Of a stretch of DNA of 64,000 bases, positions 27,907-37,302 are shown one piece after another (position 1 is the stretch's first letter; each line of letters starts with the position of its first letter). Source of the stretch: SIG307 sp964545045 (GTDB lineage: Bacteria > Bacillota > Clostridia > Lachnospirales > Lachnospiraceae); NCBI GenBank assembly GCA_964545045.1, contig CAZJEN010000007.1, forward strand, positions 45,868-109,867, written 5' to 3'. Made by a program: the position numbers and the translations under genes. The notes under the pieces are model-generated. The model was given only the letters and a program-made list of their open reading frames with translations. It had not been told where the DNA came from and searched no databases.

Positions 27907-28980
27907 TTGGAGATCAATCAACCGAACAACGGACAGACGACAGACACCCCCCACAAGCGGCGGGTCAGATATAAGGGAACCCATCCGAGGGCGTTCCACG
28001 AAAAGTACAAGGAGGCTAACCCGGAAAAGTACGCGGACACCATTGAAAAGGTCATCCGCAAGGGCAGTACTCCGGCGGGGATGCACATTTCCATTATGGT
28101 GGATGAGATTCTGGATGTGTTAAAGATTCAGCCGGGAGAGCAGGGCTTGGATGCGACGCTGGGCTATGGCGGACATACAAGTGCGATGCTTGCAAAGCTG
28201 GAAGGAAAAGGCCATATGTATGCCTTGGATGTGGACCCGATTGAGATTGTGAAAACGAAGAAGCGTTTGGAGGATAAGGGCTACGGAGAGGATATTATCA
28301 CCATTTGTCAGACCAATTTTGCCAATATCGACAAAGTGGCGGAACAAGCCGGGAAGTTTGATTTTGTGCTGGCGGATTTGGGCGTTTCTTCCATGCAGAT
28401 TGATAACCCGGAGAGGGGCTTTTCCTATAAGGTAGAAGGACCGCTGGATTTGAGGCTGGACCCGGAGCACGGGCAGTCTGCGTCAGAGCGTCTGCGCAGT
28501 ATTTCCAAGGAAGAATTCATCGGCATGATGGTGGAGAATTCTGACGAGCCTTACGCAGAGCAGATTGCGAAAGTAGTGTTTCAGAAAATGAAACGCGGGG
28601 CAAAGTTTGAAACTACCACAGAACTGCGTGAGGCTATTGAGGAGGCGCTTTCCAAGCTTCCGGCCGCAGAATATAAGGAAGCGGTGAAAAAGTCCTGTGC
28701 CAGAGTATTTCAGGCATTGCGCATTGATGTAAACAGCGAGTTTGAGGTGTTGTATGCGTTCCTTGAAAAGCTTCCGGGGATTTTAAAGCCGGGAGCGCGG
28801 GTGGCGATTTTGACCTTCCATTCGGGAGAGGACCAGCTGGTAAAGAAATCTTTTAAACAGCTGAAAAAGGAAGGCATCTACAGCGATGCATCGGAGGATG
28901 TGATACGTCCCTCAGCGGCGGAATGTCAGCGGAATCCGCGGGCAAAGTCCACGAAATTAAGGTGGGCGGTAAAGGCGTAG
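27907..28980 (+). CDS. RsmH-like 16S rRNA methyltransferase paralogue
   Basis: About 357 residues from a TTG at 27907, chosen because GGAGG stands six bases upstream; an in-frame GTG at 27874 is an alternative. After a basic N-terminal extension of about 60 residues, the text matches RsmH/MraW: HISIMVDEIL, GLDATLGYGGHTSAML (SAM-binding), ALDVDPIE, FVLADLGVSSMQID, ERGFSYKVEGPLDLRLD and ARVAILTFHSGEDQLVKK. RsmH methylates N4 of C1402 in 16S rRNA. The gene is not in a division/cell-wall cluster and has the extra N-terminus, so it is likely a second RsmH-like enzyme. Confidence 0.82.
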   Translation: MEINQPNNGQTTDTPHKRRVRYKGTHPRAFHEKYKEANPEKYADTIEKVIRKGSTPAGMHISIMVDEILDVLKIQPGEQGLDATLGYGGHTSAMLAKLEGKGHMYALDVDPIEIVKTKKRLEDKGYGEDIITICQTNFANIDKVAEQAGKFDFVLADLGVSSMQIDNPERGFSYKVEGPLDLRLDPEHGQSASERLRSISKEEFIGMMVENSDEPYAEQIAKVVFQKMKRGAKFETTTELREAIEEALSKLPAAEYKEAVKKSCARVFQALRIDVNSEFEVLYAFLEKLPGILKPGARVAILTFHSGEDQLVKKSFKQLKKEGIYSDASEDVIRPSAAECQRNPRAKSTKLRWAVKA

Positions 28981-29094
28981 ATTTGCGGAGTCGGTGAATA
29001 CGCATAATGGTGTAGGAAGCGTGTCGGGAAAAGATAAAGATAGATGCGGTCGGAAAGCGACGGCGCAAGCAATAGAAAGAAAAGGAGAAGGATT

Positions 29095-30204
29095 ATGTCA
29101 GAAAAAAGATTACAGGAATGGCTGACCCCGATTTGGAAGGGCGGCGAAATTTGGGAAGAATCCGTATGTTTTTATGAGGATGCAGACAAAAAGGAGCAGG
29201 GAGGAAATCTCCTTTATACCCCGAAGAAGATTGTGAAGATTGCAAACCACGACGGTACGGTGGAGTACGAGGAAGGCAAGGATTATACCGTAACGGAACG
29301 GGGCATTGTGCGTACTGCGGACAGCCGTATTCCGGTACTGACAAGAGATGAGTATTGCAAGCCGTACAACGACGAGCCGTGGGCGGGCTGGCTGTGCCTG
29401 GCGGGAAAGAAGGAATTCACCATGATTCTCCCGTTTGTATATAAGTATCAATCCCTGGTGACTTATGAGACAGAGGAAGAGTGGACCGGTCTTGTGCCGG
29501 AGCGTATGGGCACACGTCTTACCAAGACCTATGAGAAATTAGAGAGCGGCAAGCCGCTTCACATTGTATATTTCGGCGATAGCATTACGGCGGGCTGGGA
29601 AGCCAGCGGTGCCGACGAGCCGGCGGTGGATATGGGCTCCTTAAACCCGATGAAGGTGCAGTCCGACCGTTACCCGCATATGCCGGTATGGGCGGAGCTG
29701 GTGACACGGAAGCTGCGCGAAGCGTATCCGCAGGCAGAGATTACGAAGGATAACTTATCCGCAGGCGGTTCCACCGCAAAGTGGGGCGTGGATAACGTAA
29801 ATACGTTGTTTGACCGTGTGGAGAAGCCGGACCTGGTATTTGTGGGCTTCGGTATGAACTGTATGTGGGACCCGACGGAGCAGTTTATGGGATATATCAA
29901 GGAAATCGTTGGGGAGATTAAAAAGAGGAATCCGGACTGCGAGTTTGTGCTGTACCCGGCCATGACCGCCAATACAGAGATTCCGACCTATCAGAACGAC
30001 GGATTGCTGAATTACGAAAAGGCTCTGACGGACTACGCAAAGGCGCAAGAAGGCATGGCAGCGGCACCGGTACACAGTATGTTCCGGGAGATGGAGAGCC
30101 GGGGTAAGAAGTACTTTAACTACACCGGGAACTGCGTAAACCATCCGAATGATTTCGCAATCCGGTTGTACGGGCAGACGATATACGAGGCAATTTCGAA
30201 GTAA
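29095..30204 (+). CDS. SGNH/GDSL-family hydrolase (carbohydrate esterase-like)
   Basis: A 369-residue protein. An N-terminal beta-rich domain of about 150 residues precedes an SGNH hydrolase domain: GDSI with S163 as nucleophile, the Gly block in NLSAGGST, the Asn block in GFGMNCMW, and a late NHPND (Asp-His pair region). AAGGAGAAGG stands before the ATG at 29095. No signal peptide is seen. With the downstream alpha-xylosidase it probably deacetylates imported glycan oligomers. Confidence 0.82.
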   Translation: MSEKRLQEWLTPIWKGGEIWEESVCFYEDADKKEQGGNLLYTPKKIVKIANHDGTVEYEEGKDYTVTERGIVRTADSRIPVLTRDEYCKPYNDEPWAGWLCLAGKKEFTMILPFVYKYQSLVTYETEEEWTGLVPERMGTRLTKTYEKLESGKPLHIVYFGDSITAGWEASGADEPAVDMGSLNPMKVQSDRYPHMPVWAELVTRKLREAYPQAEITKDNLSAGGSTAKWGVDNVNTLFDRVEKPDLVFVGFGMNCMWDPTEQFMGYIKEIVGEIKKRNPDCEFVLYPAMTANTEIPTYQNDGLLNYEKALTDYAKAQEGMAAAPVHSMFREMESRGKKYFNYTGNCVNHPNDFAIRLYGQTIYEAISK

Positions 30205-30282
30205 GGACAGTAACAATGGCGGTAATGTGCCCGGAAGGAGCGCGGGGTACGATAGACAAGGTTTACAAAAAGGAGAAGGCTT

Positions 30283-32595
30283 ATGAAATTCAGCAACGGA
30301 TGTTGGTTACAAAAGGAAGGGGTGCAGCTGTTTGCACCGGCAGAAGCGTATTTTATTACGAAAACGGACACTGAGGTAACGATTTGTGCACCGACCGGTC
30401 GTGTGTATAACAAGGGATGTACCTTGGGCGGTATTAACCTGACGGTAAAGGTAAGTTCCCCGCGAAAGGATGTACTTCGTGTGCAGACCTACCATCACTT
30501 AGGCGCGGTGGTGAAGGAGCCGGCCTTTGAACTGAACATGCAGGAATGTCCGCTTACTGTAACGGAGGACAATGAGAAAATCGTGGTGGAAAGCGGCAGT
30601 CTTTCCTTGGTGATTACGAAGGAGCCGTGGTCCATGACTTACATGAAAGACGGCAAGGTGCTGACCAAGAGTGCCGGCAAGGACTTGGCTCTGGTGAAGA
30701 CCGACTGGAAGGGCGACTATTACGACAAGGGCGACTATGTAGATACCTACATTCGTCAGCAGCTTTCTCTTGGTGTGGGCGAGCTTCTGTACGGCACCGG
30801 CGAGCATTTTACTCCGTTTGTAAAGAACGGTCAGAGCATTGATATTTGGAACGAGGACGGCGGCACCAGCACGGAGCAGGCCTACAAAAACATTCCGTTT
30901 TATGTGTCCAACAAGGGCTACGGGGTATTGGTGAATCACCCGGAAAAGGTGTCCTTTGAGCTGGGTACCGAAATGGTGACGAGAGCGGAGTTTTCCGTGG
31001 AGGGCGGGTATCTGGACTACTTCCTGTTCGGGGGAGATTCCATGAAGGATGTGCTGGTGGCATATACGGATTTGACGGGTAAACCGTCCCTGCCGGCACC
31101 GTGGACCTTCGGTTTGTGGTTGTCCACCTCTTTTACCACCAGCTACGACGAAGCAACGGTCATGAGCTTTATCGACGGTATGCTCACGCGTGGCATTCCG
31201 CTTCGGACCTTCCATTTCGACTGCTGTTGGATGAAGGAATTCCATTGGTCGGATTTTGTGTGGGATGAGCGGGTGTTCCCGGACCCGGAGGGGATGTTAA
31301 AGCGAATTAAAGAAAAGGGCTTAAATATTTGCGTTTGGATTAATTCCTACATCGGGCAGGAGTCCAAGCTCTTTGCGGAGGGAATGGAGAAGGGCTACTT
31401 TATCAAGCGTCCGAACGGTCAGGTGTACCAGTGGGATATGTGGCAGCCGGGCATGGCCATCGTGGATTTTACCAATCCGGCGGCTTACGCATGGTTCCAG
31501 GAAAAGCTGGAAGTGCTGTTAGATATGGGCGTGGACTGCTTTAAGACGGATTTCGGCGAGCGTATCCCGGTGGATGCGGTGTACTTTGACGGCTCCGACC
31601 CGAAGAAAATGCACAACTATTACACCCATTTATATAACAAATGCGTTTACGAACTTCTGGAGCGCAAGCGCGGCAAAGGCGAAGCAGTGCTGTTTGCCCG
31701 TTCCGCAACCGTGGGAGGACAGCGGTTCCCGGTACACTGGGGCGGTGACTGCTGGTCGGATTACGAATCCATGGAAGAGAGCCTGCGGGGCGGACTTTCC
31801 CTGCTGATGAGCGGCTTCGGCTTCTGGGCTCACGACATCGGCGGCTTCGAGCATACCTCCACTCCGGATGTGTACAAGCGTTGGGTGGCCTTCGGTCTTT
31901 TGTCCTCCCACAGCCGTCTCCACGGCAGTACCTCCTACCGGGTACCGTGGGTGTACGATGAGGAAGCGGTGGATGTGTGCCGGTTCTTCACCCGCCTGAA
32001 AGCAAAACTGATGCCGTACCTGTACGAGACGGCCATCTATACAAGCAACACCGGCATCCCGACCATGCGCAGCATGGTACTGGAATTCCCGGAGGATAAG
32101 AACTGCAGCTACTTGGACAAGCAGTACATGTTGGGTGACAGTCTCCTTGTGGCTCCGATTTTCCGTGAGGACGGCATCGGCGAATTCTACCTGCCGGAGG
32201 GTACTTGGACTAACTTCTTCACCGGCAAGGAATACGAGGGCGGTAAGTGGTACAGCGAGCACCACGATTACTGCAGCATTCCGCTGATGGTAAAGGAAGG
32301 TTCTATTATTGCTCTTGGTGCAAAGGACGATGCGCCGGATTATGACTACGCCGACGGCGTGGAACTGCGTGTCTACGGCCTTGCGGACGGCATGACTCTG
32401 ACCAAGTCCGTGTACAGCATGGCAAAGGAAGAGGACATTATCCTGACCGTAAGCCAGAAGGACGGTAAGGTGGAATTTGACGTAGATGCGGAGGAAGGCA
32501 AGGCATTTACGGTGAGACTCATGAACCGGAAGGTAGAGAGCGTTGAGGGAGCGAAGGTGACGCTTGACGGGGAAGATACGGTGGTGGAGTTTTAA
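30283..32595 (+). CDS. yicI: GH31 alpha-xylosidase (YicI-like)
   Basis: A 770-residue glycoside hydrolase of family 31. The catalytic nucleophile is D423 in FKTDFGERIP and the acid/base is D489 in HWGGDCWSDYESM, both closely matching YicI. N-terminal beta-sandwich, central TIM barrel and C-terminal beta domains have the usual order and length. It removes alpha-1,6-linked xylose from xyloglucan oligosaccharides in the cytoplasm. AAAAGGAGAAGG stands before the ATG. Sits in a probable glycan-use group with the SGNH hydrolase. Confidence 0.92.
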   Translation: MKFSNGCWLQKEGVQLFAPAEAYFITKTDTEVTICAPTGRVYNKGCTLGGINLTVKVSSPRKDVLRVQTYHHLGAVVKEPAFELNMQECPLTVTEDNEKIVVESGSLSLVITKEPWSMTYMKDGKVLTKSAGKDLALVKTDWKGDYYDKGDYVDTYIRQQLSLGVGELLYGTGEHFTPFVKNGQSIDIWNEDGGTSTEQAYKNIPFYVSNKGYGVLVNHPEKVSFELGTEMVTRAEFSVEGGYLDYFLFGGDSMKDVLVAYTDLTGKPSLPAPWTFGLWLSTSFTTSYDEATVMSFIDGMLTRGIPLRTFHFDCCWMKEFHWSDFVWDERVFPDPEGMLKRIKEKGLNICVWINSYIGQESKLFAEGMEKGYFIKRPNGQVYQWDMWQPGMAIVDFTNPAAYAWFQEKLEVLLDMGVDCFKTDFGERIPVDAVYFDGSDPKKMHNYYTHLYNKCVYELLERKRGKGEAVLFARSATVGGQRFPVHWGGDCWSDYESMEESLRGGLSLLMSGFGFWAHDIGGFEHTSTPDVYKRWVAFGLLSSHSRLHGSTSYRVPWVYDEEAVDVCRFFTRLKAKLMPYLYETAIYTSNTGIPTMRSMVLEFPEDKNCSYLDKQYMLGDSLLVAPIFREDGIGEFYLPEGTWTNFFTGKEYEGGKWYSEHHDYCSIPLMVKEGSIIALGAKDDAPDYDYADGVELRVYGLADGMTLTKSVYSMAKEEDIILTVSQKDGKVEFDVDAEEGKAFTVRLMNRKVESVEGAKVTLDGEDTVVEF

Positions 32596-32651
32596 GAAAG
32601 AACCGTTGCAGAAAATGTGACAGTTCGGGTTATTGAAAAGGGGGAGATAGA

Positions 32652-33389
32652 ATGGCGAGACAAAAAGGTAAGAAAATCGGACGTGCGTTGGGAATTTCTT
32701 TGGCAGCGGTGGTGCTTGTGCTCGGAGTGCTGTTTTCTGTTTGGTACGCATCTTTTGCCGATATGAAAAAGGCGGAGACTGCCTATTTTGACAAGGACGG
32801 AAAGTTTGTGTGCAGTGAGGAGAATCCGTTCCGGGAGGAACTGCTGTCAAAGCTGGTTTCGGTTTGTACGAAGCCGGGGAGCTTGGAAGAAGCTTCGCCC
32901 TATGCCTGGGATAAGACGTTACTGGAAAACAGGGATGAGAATTTCAGCGAATTTACGATTCTGGCAAAGGATGGAGCAAAGTACGAAATCTACGACTATG
33001 CACCGCTATCACCGAACTACGACATAGAAGGCGTCACGTTGATGAAGCGTCCGCAGCGTTATCTCTATATCGAGAGGACCAAAGGGGAGAAGAACCTGAT
33101 CTATCGTGTGAAATTTGACGAAACGGCAGAAGAAATATGGGAGCTCATCGGCAAGGCAAAGGGTTACGCCTACAATCAGATGGGAACCTTTCGGGCAACC
33201 GTGGTAAAATGCTCGGAAGAATCGCGGTCCGGCATACTGGATACGCCGGAATATGGCAGAATAAGCGTCAGAGCACAAAGCTTCGGCTGGGCGAAGCTGG
33301 GGGATACGGTGGAAGTTACGATGTTGCAGCAGACATCACGCTTTGGGATAAACGATGTACCATGGGTAAGGATAAAGAAGGTGGAGTAG
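32652..33389 (+). CDS. Membrane-anchored protein of unknown function
   Basis: A 245-residue protein with one N-terminal membrane segment (GISLAAVVLVLGVLFSVWYA, about residues 14-33) and an extracellular domain of about 200 residues rich in beta strands. No known motif is recognised. GGGGGAG stands before the ATG. It follows the alpha-xylosidase by 56 bases and ends before a strong terminator. Confidence 0.7.
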   Translation: MARQKGKKIGRALGISLAAVVLVLGVLFSVWYASFADMKKAETAYFDKDGKFVCSEENPFREELLSKLVSVCTKPGSLEEASPYAWDKTLLENRDENFSEFTILAKDGAKYEIYDYAPLSPNYDIEGVTLMKRPQRYLYIERTKGEKNLIYRVKFDETAEEIWELIGKAKGYAYNQMGTFRATVVKCSEESRSGILDTPEYGRISVRAQSFGWAKLGDTVEVTMLQQTSRFGINDVPWVRIKKVE

Positions 33390-33408
33390 GGAATACTCTA
33401 AAATGAAG

Positions 33409-33440
33409 ACAACACGCAGAAATTGCGTGTTGTTTTTTGT
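33409..33440 (+). terminator. Intrinsic terminator at the left edge of the defence island
   Basis: ACAACACGCA pairs with TGCGTGTTGT and runs into TTTTTT. Confidence 0.88.
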
Positions 33441-33471
33441 GCGACGGAAACAGTACAATTTTCAATAAAAA

Positions 33472-33591
33472 AAGAAACGAGCAACCTTTTCCGGCCCGAA
33501 GGCTTTACTCAGTAACAAAACCCGTTTCTTGGAAAGGAAGCGAGCTACCCGCTTGGGCCATAAGGCCGTACACGACACAAAACCCGCTTCT
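33472..33591 (+). ncRNA. Tandem pair of structured RNA units of unknown family
   Basis: Two units of about 57-59 bases stand side by side. Unit A (33472-33530) is closed by AAGAAACG/CGTTTCTT; unit B (33536-33591) by GGAAGCG/CGCTTCT. The closing stems differ in sequence but both pair. Both units have AGC(A/T)ACC after the 5' strand, an internal hairpin GGCC-NNAA-GGC(C/T), and ACAAAACC before the 3' strand. This shared layout with compensated stems points to a conserved RNA. I cannot match it to a riboswitch or ribozyme class I know. The strand is assumed from the downstream gene. Confidence 0.6.
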
Positions 33592-33862
33592 GGGGTTTAT
33601 GATACGCGGGGGAGAAGGAAATGTCAAGGGAAAAATGAGTTAACGTTCAAGATATTGAACGTTATTGAAAAAAGAGGTAGTGCTGGAATATACTTGGAAT
33701 TGAACTGTAAAACATACTTAACATAGTAAGGAAGTAGTCAGAATAGGCTGAAAACAATAGAGAAGGACTATTGAAATTAGATGCATGTTGTGGTAGAATG
33801 ATAATAGATCAGGGGCGTTGGTAAATCGGAAAATTAAACAAAATTATATTAGGAGGTTACTG
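33592..33862. other. Leader region upstream of the TIGR04141-like gene
   Basis: No gene is seen. It contains a perfect inverted repeat AACGTTCAA-GATA-TTGAACGTT at 33641-33662, which may be an operator or hairpin. The rest is AT-rich and could hold the promoter of the gene at 33863. Confidence 0.45.
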
Positions 33863-35599
33863 ATGATGAGTAAAGGAAATACAAAAGTGCACAGTATTTT
33901 TCTTCTGGATAGGGAGAAAGTGGAAAAGGAATTCGCTATCAATAAAGAAGCGTCAGTAAATGATTTAATAGATAGATTGATAAGAAATAGTGCAAGAAAA
34001 TATAATGAACAACAATTAAGGGATAATGCATATGTTGATTCGTTCAGTGTACGTCTTTTTTTCTGCGCAGAAGCAAGAAAAGAGAATAAGTTAGTGACGT
34101 TTTGTAGACCTTTTGTGAGAGAAGACCAAGATATTTTGAAAAAGTATCCGGTAATGACTTCTTCAGTCATGTTTATTTGGAGTGAAGAAAATATTTTTGT
34201 GGTGACGACGGGGCAGGGATTTCGTGTAATTGATGAATTTTGCGTGCCAAGATTCGGTATGCTTGTAGTGAGTATGTTTAAAGAGATGTTCCGTGTCTTG
34301 GCACTAGATAGTAATGGAATGTCGAGTATCATACATAGTAGTAAAACTATATATGCAAATGAAGTTGATTTTATTAATGTAGAGGATCTTGATACCGTGT
34401 TTAAAGGAGTTACAGGGAGGATAAATAGCCAAGAGATAGTTAGGAGATTGCTGCGTTTGAAAGGTGATTCTAAAAAGAACAGTATAAAAGTAATAGCAAG
34501 AAATTCTGTTCAGTTTAGCAGCTCACTAGATTATGAGGGGTTGCTTCATGTTTTAAAGCAGTTGAATCAGTATGATTATTCGAAACTTCAAGACGGATTC
34601 AATTTAATTCTTCCTTTGGATTCAAAAAAAGATGCGAGTGATGTAGGAAAAAATGATAATAAGGTTATTGAACGAATATATGAAGCTATTATAAAGAATG
34701 AGAAGATCCCTTTTGATATATTTCATCGTTCGACAAACGAATTTATTGAGGCTGATAGATATCAGCTCACGGTGATTGGAGTTGATGGAGTAATAGAGGT
34801 ATATGATCTTGATGCAACTAAGTTGATTAAGGAAGGTTATGAGTTATACAGAGCAGGGAGAGACAGCTCTTTGGAACTATTTTCTGAATTTGTGCATTTG
34901 ACTAAGTTATGTGCGATAAGAGAAGAAAGGGTGGTGACAGATGATAAGTTGTTAAAACATGTTTCCGGTTCGATTGAGGTTGATGAAAGGAGTTATTATA
35001 TCTTTTATGGAGAGTATTATTGTTTGAGTGAAGCGTATAGTGAGAGGTTGAATAAGTCATTGAAAGGGAAATTAGAGGTAGTTCGACCGAAAAAATATTT
35101 GGCGACGGAATGGGAAAAAGAGGACAAGGAAGATGACTTTAATTTGAAGGTTTCGAATGAGGAAGGATATATTCATTTGCATAAGATAAAGCCGGAACTT
35201 ATTGAATTTGCAGATTTGTTAAAGGTAGAGGAGGAAGAAATAACAGTTGTGCATGTTAAGGATAAATTTGATGACGATATGCGTGCATTAGATCGTCAGG
35301 TTGAGTTGTCTTTAACAAGGGTTTTTGATTTGAAAAACAATAATAGCGATGCATATTTCCGGAAGTTGTATCAAAATGCTAATAGAAGTCGGGCGGGAAG
35401 AAATATAACAGAGTTTTTTAAAAGTGAAGATGAGTTTATTAATGTTATGAAAGAGAAAAGCATACGTTACATAATTGCTATACGACCTCCGAAGAAAAAT
35501 CTATTAGAGAATAAATCAAATATTGCTAAACATTGTTTGAATGCTTTGATTTTGAGGTGTTTGAGTCGAGGAGTAGATTTGGGAATAGACATTGTTTGA
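33863..35599 (+). CDS. TIGR04141/DUF6119-like sporadically distributed protein
   Basis: About 578 residues from the ATG at 33863, preceded by AGGAGG; an in-frame start at 33818 has none. The N-terminal part (KVHSIFLLDREKV...), a central TGQGFRVIDEFCVPRFGM...FKGVTGR region and the C-terminal YYIFYGEYYCLSEAY region resemble the DUF6119 (TIGR04141) family, whose members occur sporadically in defence islands; the biochemical role is not known to me. No catalytic motif is clear. Base composition is far more AT-rich than the metabolic genes on both sides. Confidence 0.55.
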   Translation: MMSKGNTKVHSIFLLDREKVEKEFAINKEASVNDLIDRLIRNSARKYNEQQLRDNAYVDSFSVRLFFCAEARKENKLVTFCRPFVREDQDILKKYPVMTSSVMFIWSEENIFVVTTGQGFRVIDEFCVPRFGMLVVSMFKEMFRVLALDSNGMSSIIHSSKTIYANEVDFINVEDLDTVFKGVTGRINSQEIVRRLLRLKGDSKKNSIKVIARNSVQFSSSLDYEGLLHVLKQLNQYDYSKLQDGFNLILPLDSKKDASDVGKNDNKVIERIYEAIIKNEKIPFDIFHRSTNEFIEADRYQLTVIGVDGVIEVYDLDATKLIKEGYELYRAGRDSSLELFSEFVHLTKLCAIREERVVTDDKLLKHVSGSIEVDERSYYIFYGEYYCLSEAYSERLNKSLKGKLEVVRPKKYLATEWEKEDKEDDFNLKVSNEEGYIHLHKIKPELIEFADLLKVEEEEITVVHVKDKFDDDMRALDRQVELSLTRVFDLKNNNSDAYFRKLYQNANRSRAGRNITEFFKSEDEFINVMKEKSIRYIIAIRPPKKNLLENKSNIAKHCLNALILRCLSRGVDLGIDIV

Positions 35600-35609
35600 A
35601 AGGATACAT

Positions 35610-35984
35610 ATGAAAGTAATTTTAAAACCATTATTTGAGATATTAACTGGAGATGTTGCTGTTTGTAACAATATCATTTACAATTATTTTATTATGCTTG
35701 GGGTAGGAGAAATTGCATTCCGGTTGGCATATGATACAGTAGGACGAGGTTACCGTAGTGGCGATATACATGGAAAAGCTATGGGGTCTTTGCTCCATTG
35801 GAGTATACGCTTGATTATCTATGTGGTGATTGCTTATATATTGCGCGGTATATTATGGATAAATGCGATAATAGAGAGTATTCCGACTTGGGTATGGTGG
35901 TTGCTTTTGGGAGGAGCCGCGCTGATTATAGGGATTATGGCTTTTTTGATTATTTGGAAAAATGGAAAGAAAGATGATGCTTGA
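35610..35984 (+). CDS. Small polytopic membrane protein of unknown function
   Basis: A 124-residue protein from the ATG at 35610 (AAAGGATA upstream) beginning ten bases after the preceding stop. Hydrophobic stretches near residues 20-40, 62-83 and 93-115 suggest two or three membrane helices; the tail WKNGKKDDA is charged. Likely cotranscribed with the TIGR04141-like gene and perhaps its membrane partner. Confidence 0.6.
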   Translation: MKVILKPLFEILTGDVAVCNNIIYNYFIMLGVGEIAFRLAYDTVGRGYRSGDIHGKAMGSLLHWSIRLIIYVVIAYILRGILWINAIIESIPTWVWWLLLGGAALIIGIMAFLIIWKNGKKDDA

Positions 35985-35991
35985 AAAAGTT

Positions 35992-36026
35992 AAACAGGCA
36001 TCCTTCTTGATGAAGGATGCCTGTTT
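35992..36026. terminator. Bidirectional terminator between convergent genes
   Basis: A perfect 15-bp inverted repeat (AAACAGGCATCCTTC with GAAGGATGCCTGTTT) lies between the small membrane protein gene and the methyltransferase gene. Confidence 0.8.
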
Positions 36027-36032
36027 GGCTGC

Positions 36033-37199
36033 TTAATTATTTGCATCCAATACTTTCAACATTTCTTTTGCAATTGCATGTATAACAGGTACAGCAACAG
36101 AATTGCCAAATTGCTTGTAAGCTTGTGTATCACTTACAGGAATTATGTAATTGTCAGGGAAACCTTGTAGTCTTGCTGCTTCACGAGGGGTGAGTTTTCT
36201 CGGGTTTTTATCGGCTTGCTTGATAAGAATTTCGCTTCCGTCTTTATAGTAGCGTGCGGAAATTGTATTTGTATATGGGCTATTCTCATCGAAAAGGGTA
36301 TAGCCAAATCCTTTTCCGTTCTTTTTATTCTCAACTTTTCTTCGCTGGTGTCCTTGCCATAATTCATCGGAGATAGTATATTTTTCATCCACATTTTTTT
36401 CAAGAATAGTACCCACAGAAGTTTTTGAACATGGCGGAACAGGAGGTGTGAAGTTACTGTAGTTAAGAACGGTACGTTTATCAAAACCAACAATATAGAT
36501 TCGTTCACGATTCTGAGGAACACCAAAATCTTTTGCTTTATAAACTAAAAGATTAACATCATAATCCAATTCCTTTAATGTGTTCTCGATTACTTCATAT
36601 GTATGTCCATGGTCGTGAGAAAGTAAGTTGCGTACGTTCTCAAGCAAAAATGCTTTTGGGCGTTTTGCTTTTAAGATTCGGGCGATTTCAAAGAAGAGAG
36701 TTCCTCTGGTATCTTCAAAACCGAGTTTTTTTCCGGCTTGACTGAATGCCTGACATGGGAAGCCTCCGACCAAAATATCATGGTCAGGGATAGCAGTTTC
36801 AGCTATCTGTGTAATATCACCATGTGGTTGATCGCCGAAATTTGCACGATATGTTTTTACGGCAAAAGAGTCGATTTCACTGCTGAAAACAGACTTTGTC
36901 TGACCTGTCAAATGAAATCCTAGTCTTGTACCTCCTATCCCTGCAAACAGGTCAATCATAGAATACTTTGCATTCGGATTAGATGGAAAAGGTGTTGCTT
37001 CCGGAAAGTCCAGAATACATTTTAATTCAAGAGCGGAAGGCATACTTTCTCCATTTTCCCATCTTCGTATTGTTCGGTCGCCGTATTTTGGCATGCCAAC
37101 GGCATCTGCTAATTCTTTTTGCGTCATATGTAAACGCATACGCTTTTCATAGACAAGTTTTGCTGTACATGTACTGTCCTTTTGTGTTATAATTGACAT
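36033..37199 (-). CDS. DNA (cytosine-5) methyltransferase with N-terminal HTH (SsoII-like)
   Basis: A 388-residue protein. Residues about 1-70 form a helix-turn-helix (LHMTQKELADAVGMPKYGDR, then TIRRWENGE), as in M.SsoII-type enzymes that also repress their own gene. The rest is a C5 methyltransferase: DLFAGIGGTRLGF (SAM site), GGFPCQAFSQAG (catalytic Cys), FLLENVRNL, QNRERIYIVGF and the final GNSVAVPV. AAGGAG precedes the ATG at 37199. Divergent from the restriction enzyme gene at 37303. Confidence 0.93.
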   Translation of the reverse strand: MSIITQKDSTCTAKLVYEKRMRLHMTQKELADAVGMPKYGDRTIRRWENGESMPSALELKCILDFPEATPFPSNPNAKYSMIDLFAGIGGTRLGFHLTGQTKSVFSSEIDSFAVKTYRANFGDQPHGDITQIAETAIPDHDILVGGFPCQAFSQAGKKLGFEDTRGTLFFEIARILKAKRPKAFLLENVRNLLSHDHGHTYEVIENTLKELDYDVNLLVYKAKDFGVPQNRERIYIVGFDKRTVLNYSNFTPPVPPCSKTSVGTILEKNVDEKYTISDELWQGHQRRKVENKKNGKGFGYTLFDENSPYTNTISARYYKDGSEILIKQADKNPRKLTPREAARLQGFPDNYIIPVSDTQAYKQFGNSVAVPVIHAIAKEMLKVLDANN

Positions 37200-37302
37200 A
37201 GAGTAAATCTCCTTGTTCCTTTGTGGTAACAAGAGGGAGAACTGTCCTCTTATTGTCACAATTATAGCACGGAATAAAATAAAAGTAAAGAGGTGTTTTG
37301 TT
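37200..37302. promoter_or_regulatory. Divergent promoter/operator region of the restriction-modification pair
   Basis: A 103-bp gap holds both promoters. An inverted repeat CTTGTT (37212-37217) / AACAAG (37228-37233) is a candidate operator for the HTH domain of the methyltransferase, by analogy with SsoII, where the methyltransferase binds a palindrome between the two genes. Confidence 0.45.

Noticed and set aside
31630..32850. A 406-codon open frame on the minus strand within the alpha-xylosidase gene
   Set aside because: Antisense to the conserved GH31 catalytic region and without family-like text; a shadow frame.
33472..33591. Tandem RNA considered as a type III (ToxI-like) antitoxin
   Set aside because: Only two units, each longer than usual ToxI repeats, and the downstream gene does not resemble ToxN, CptN or TenpN.
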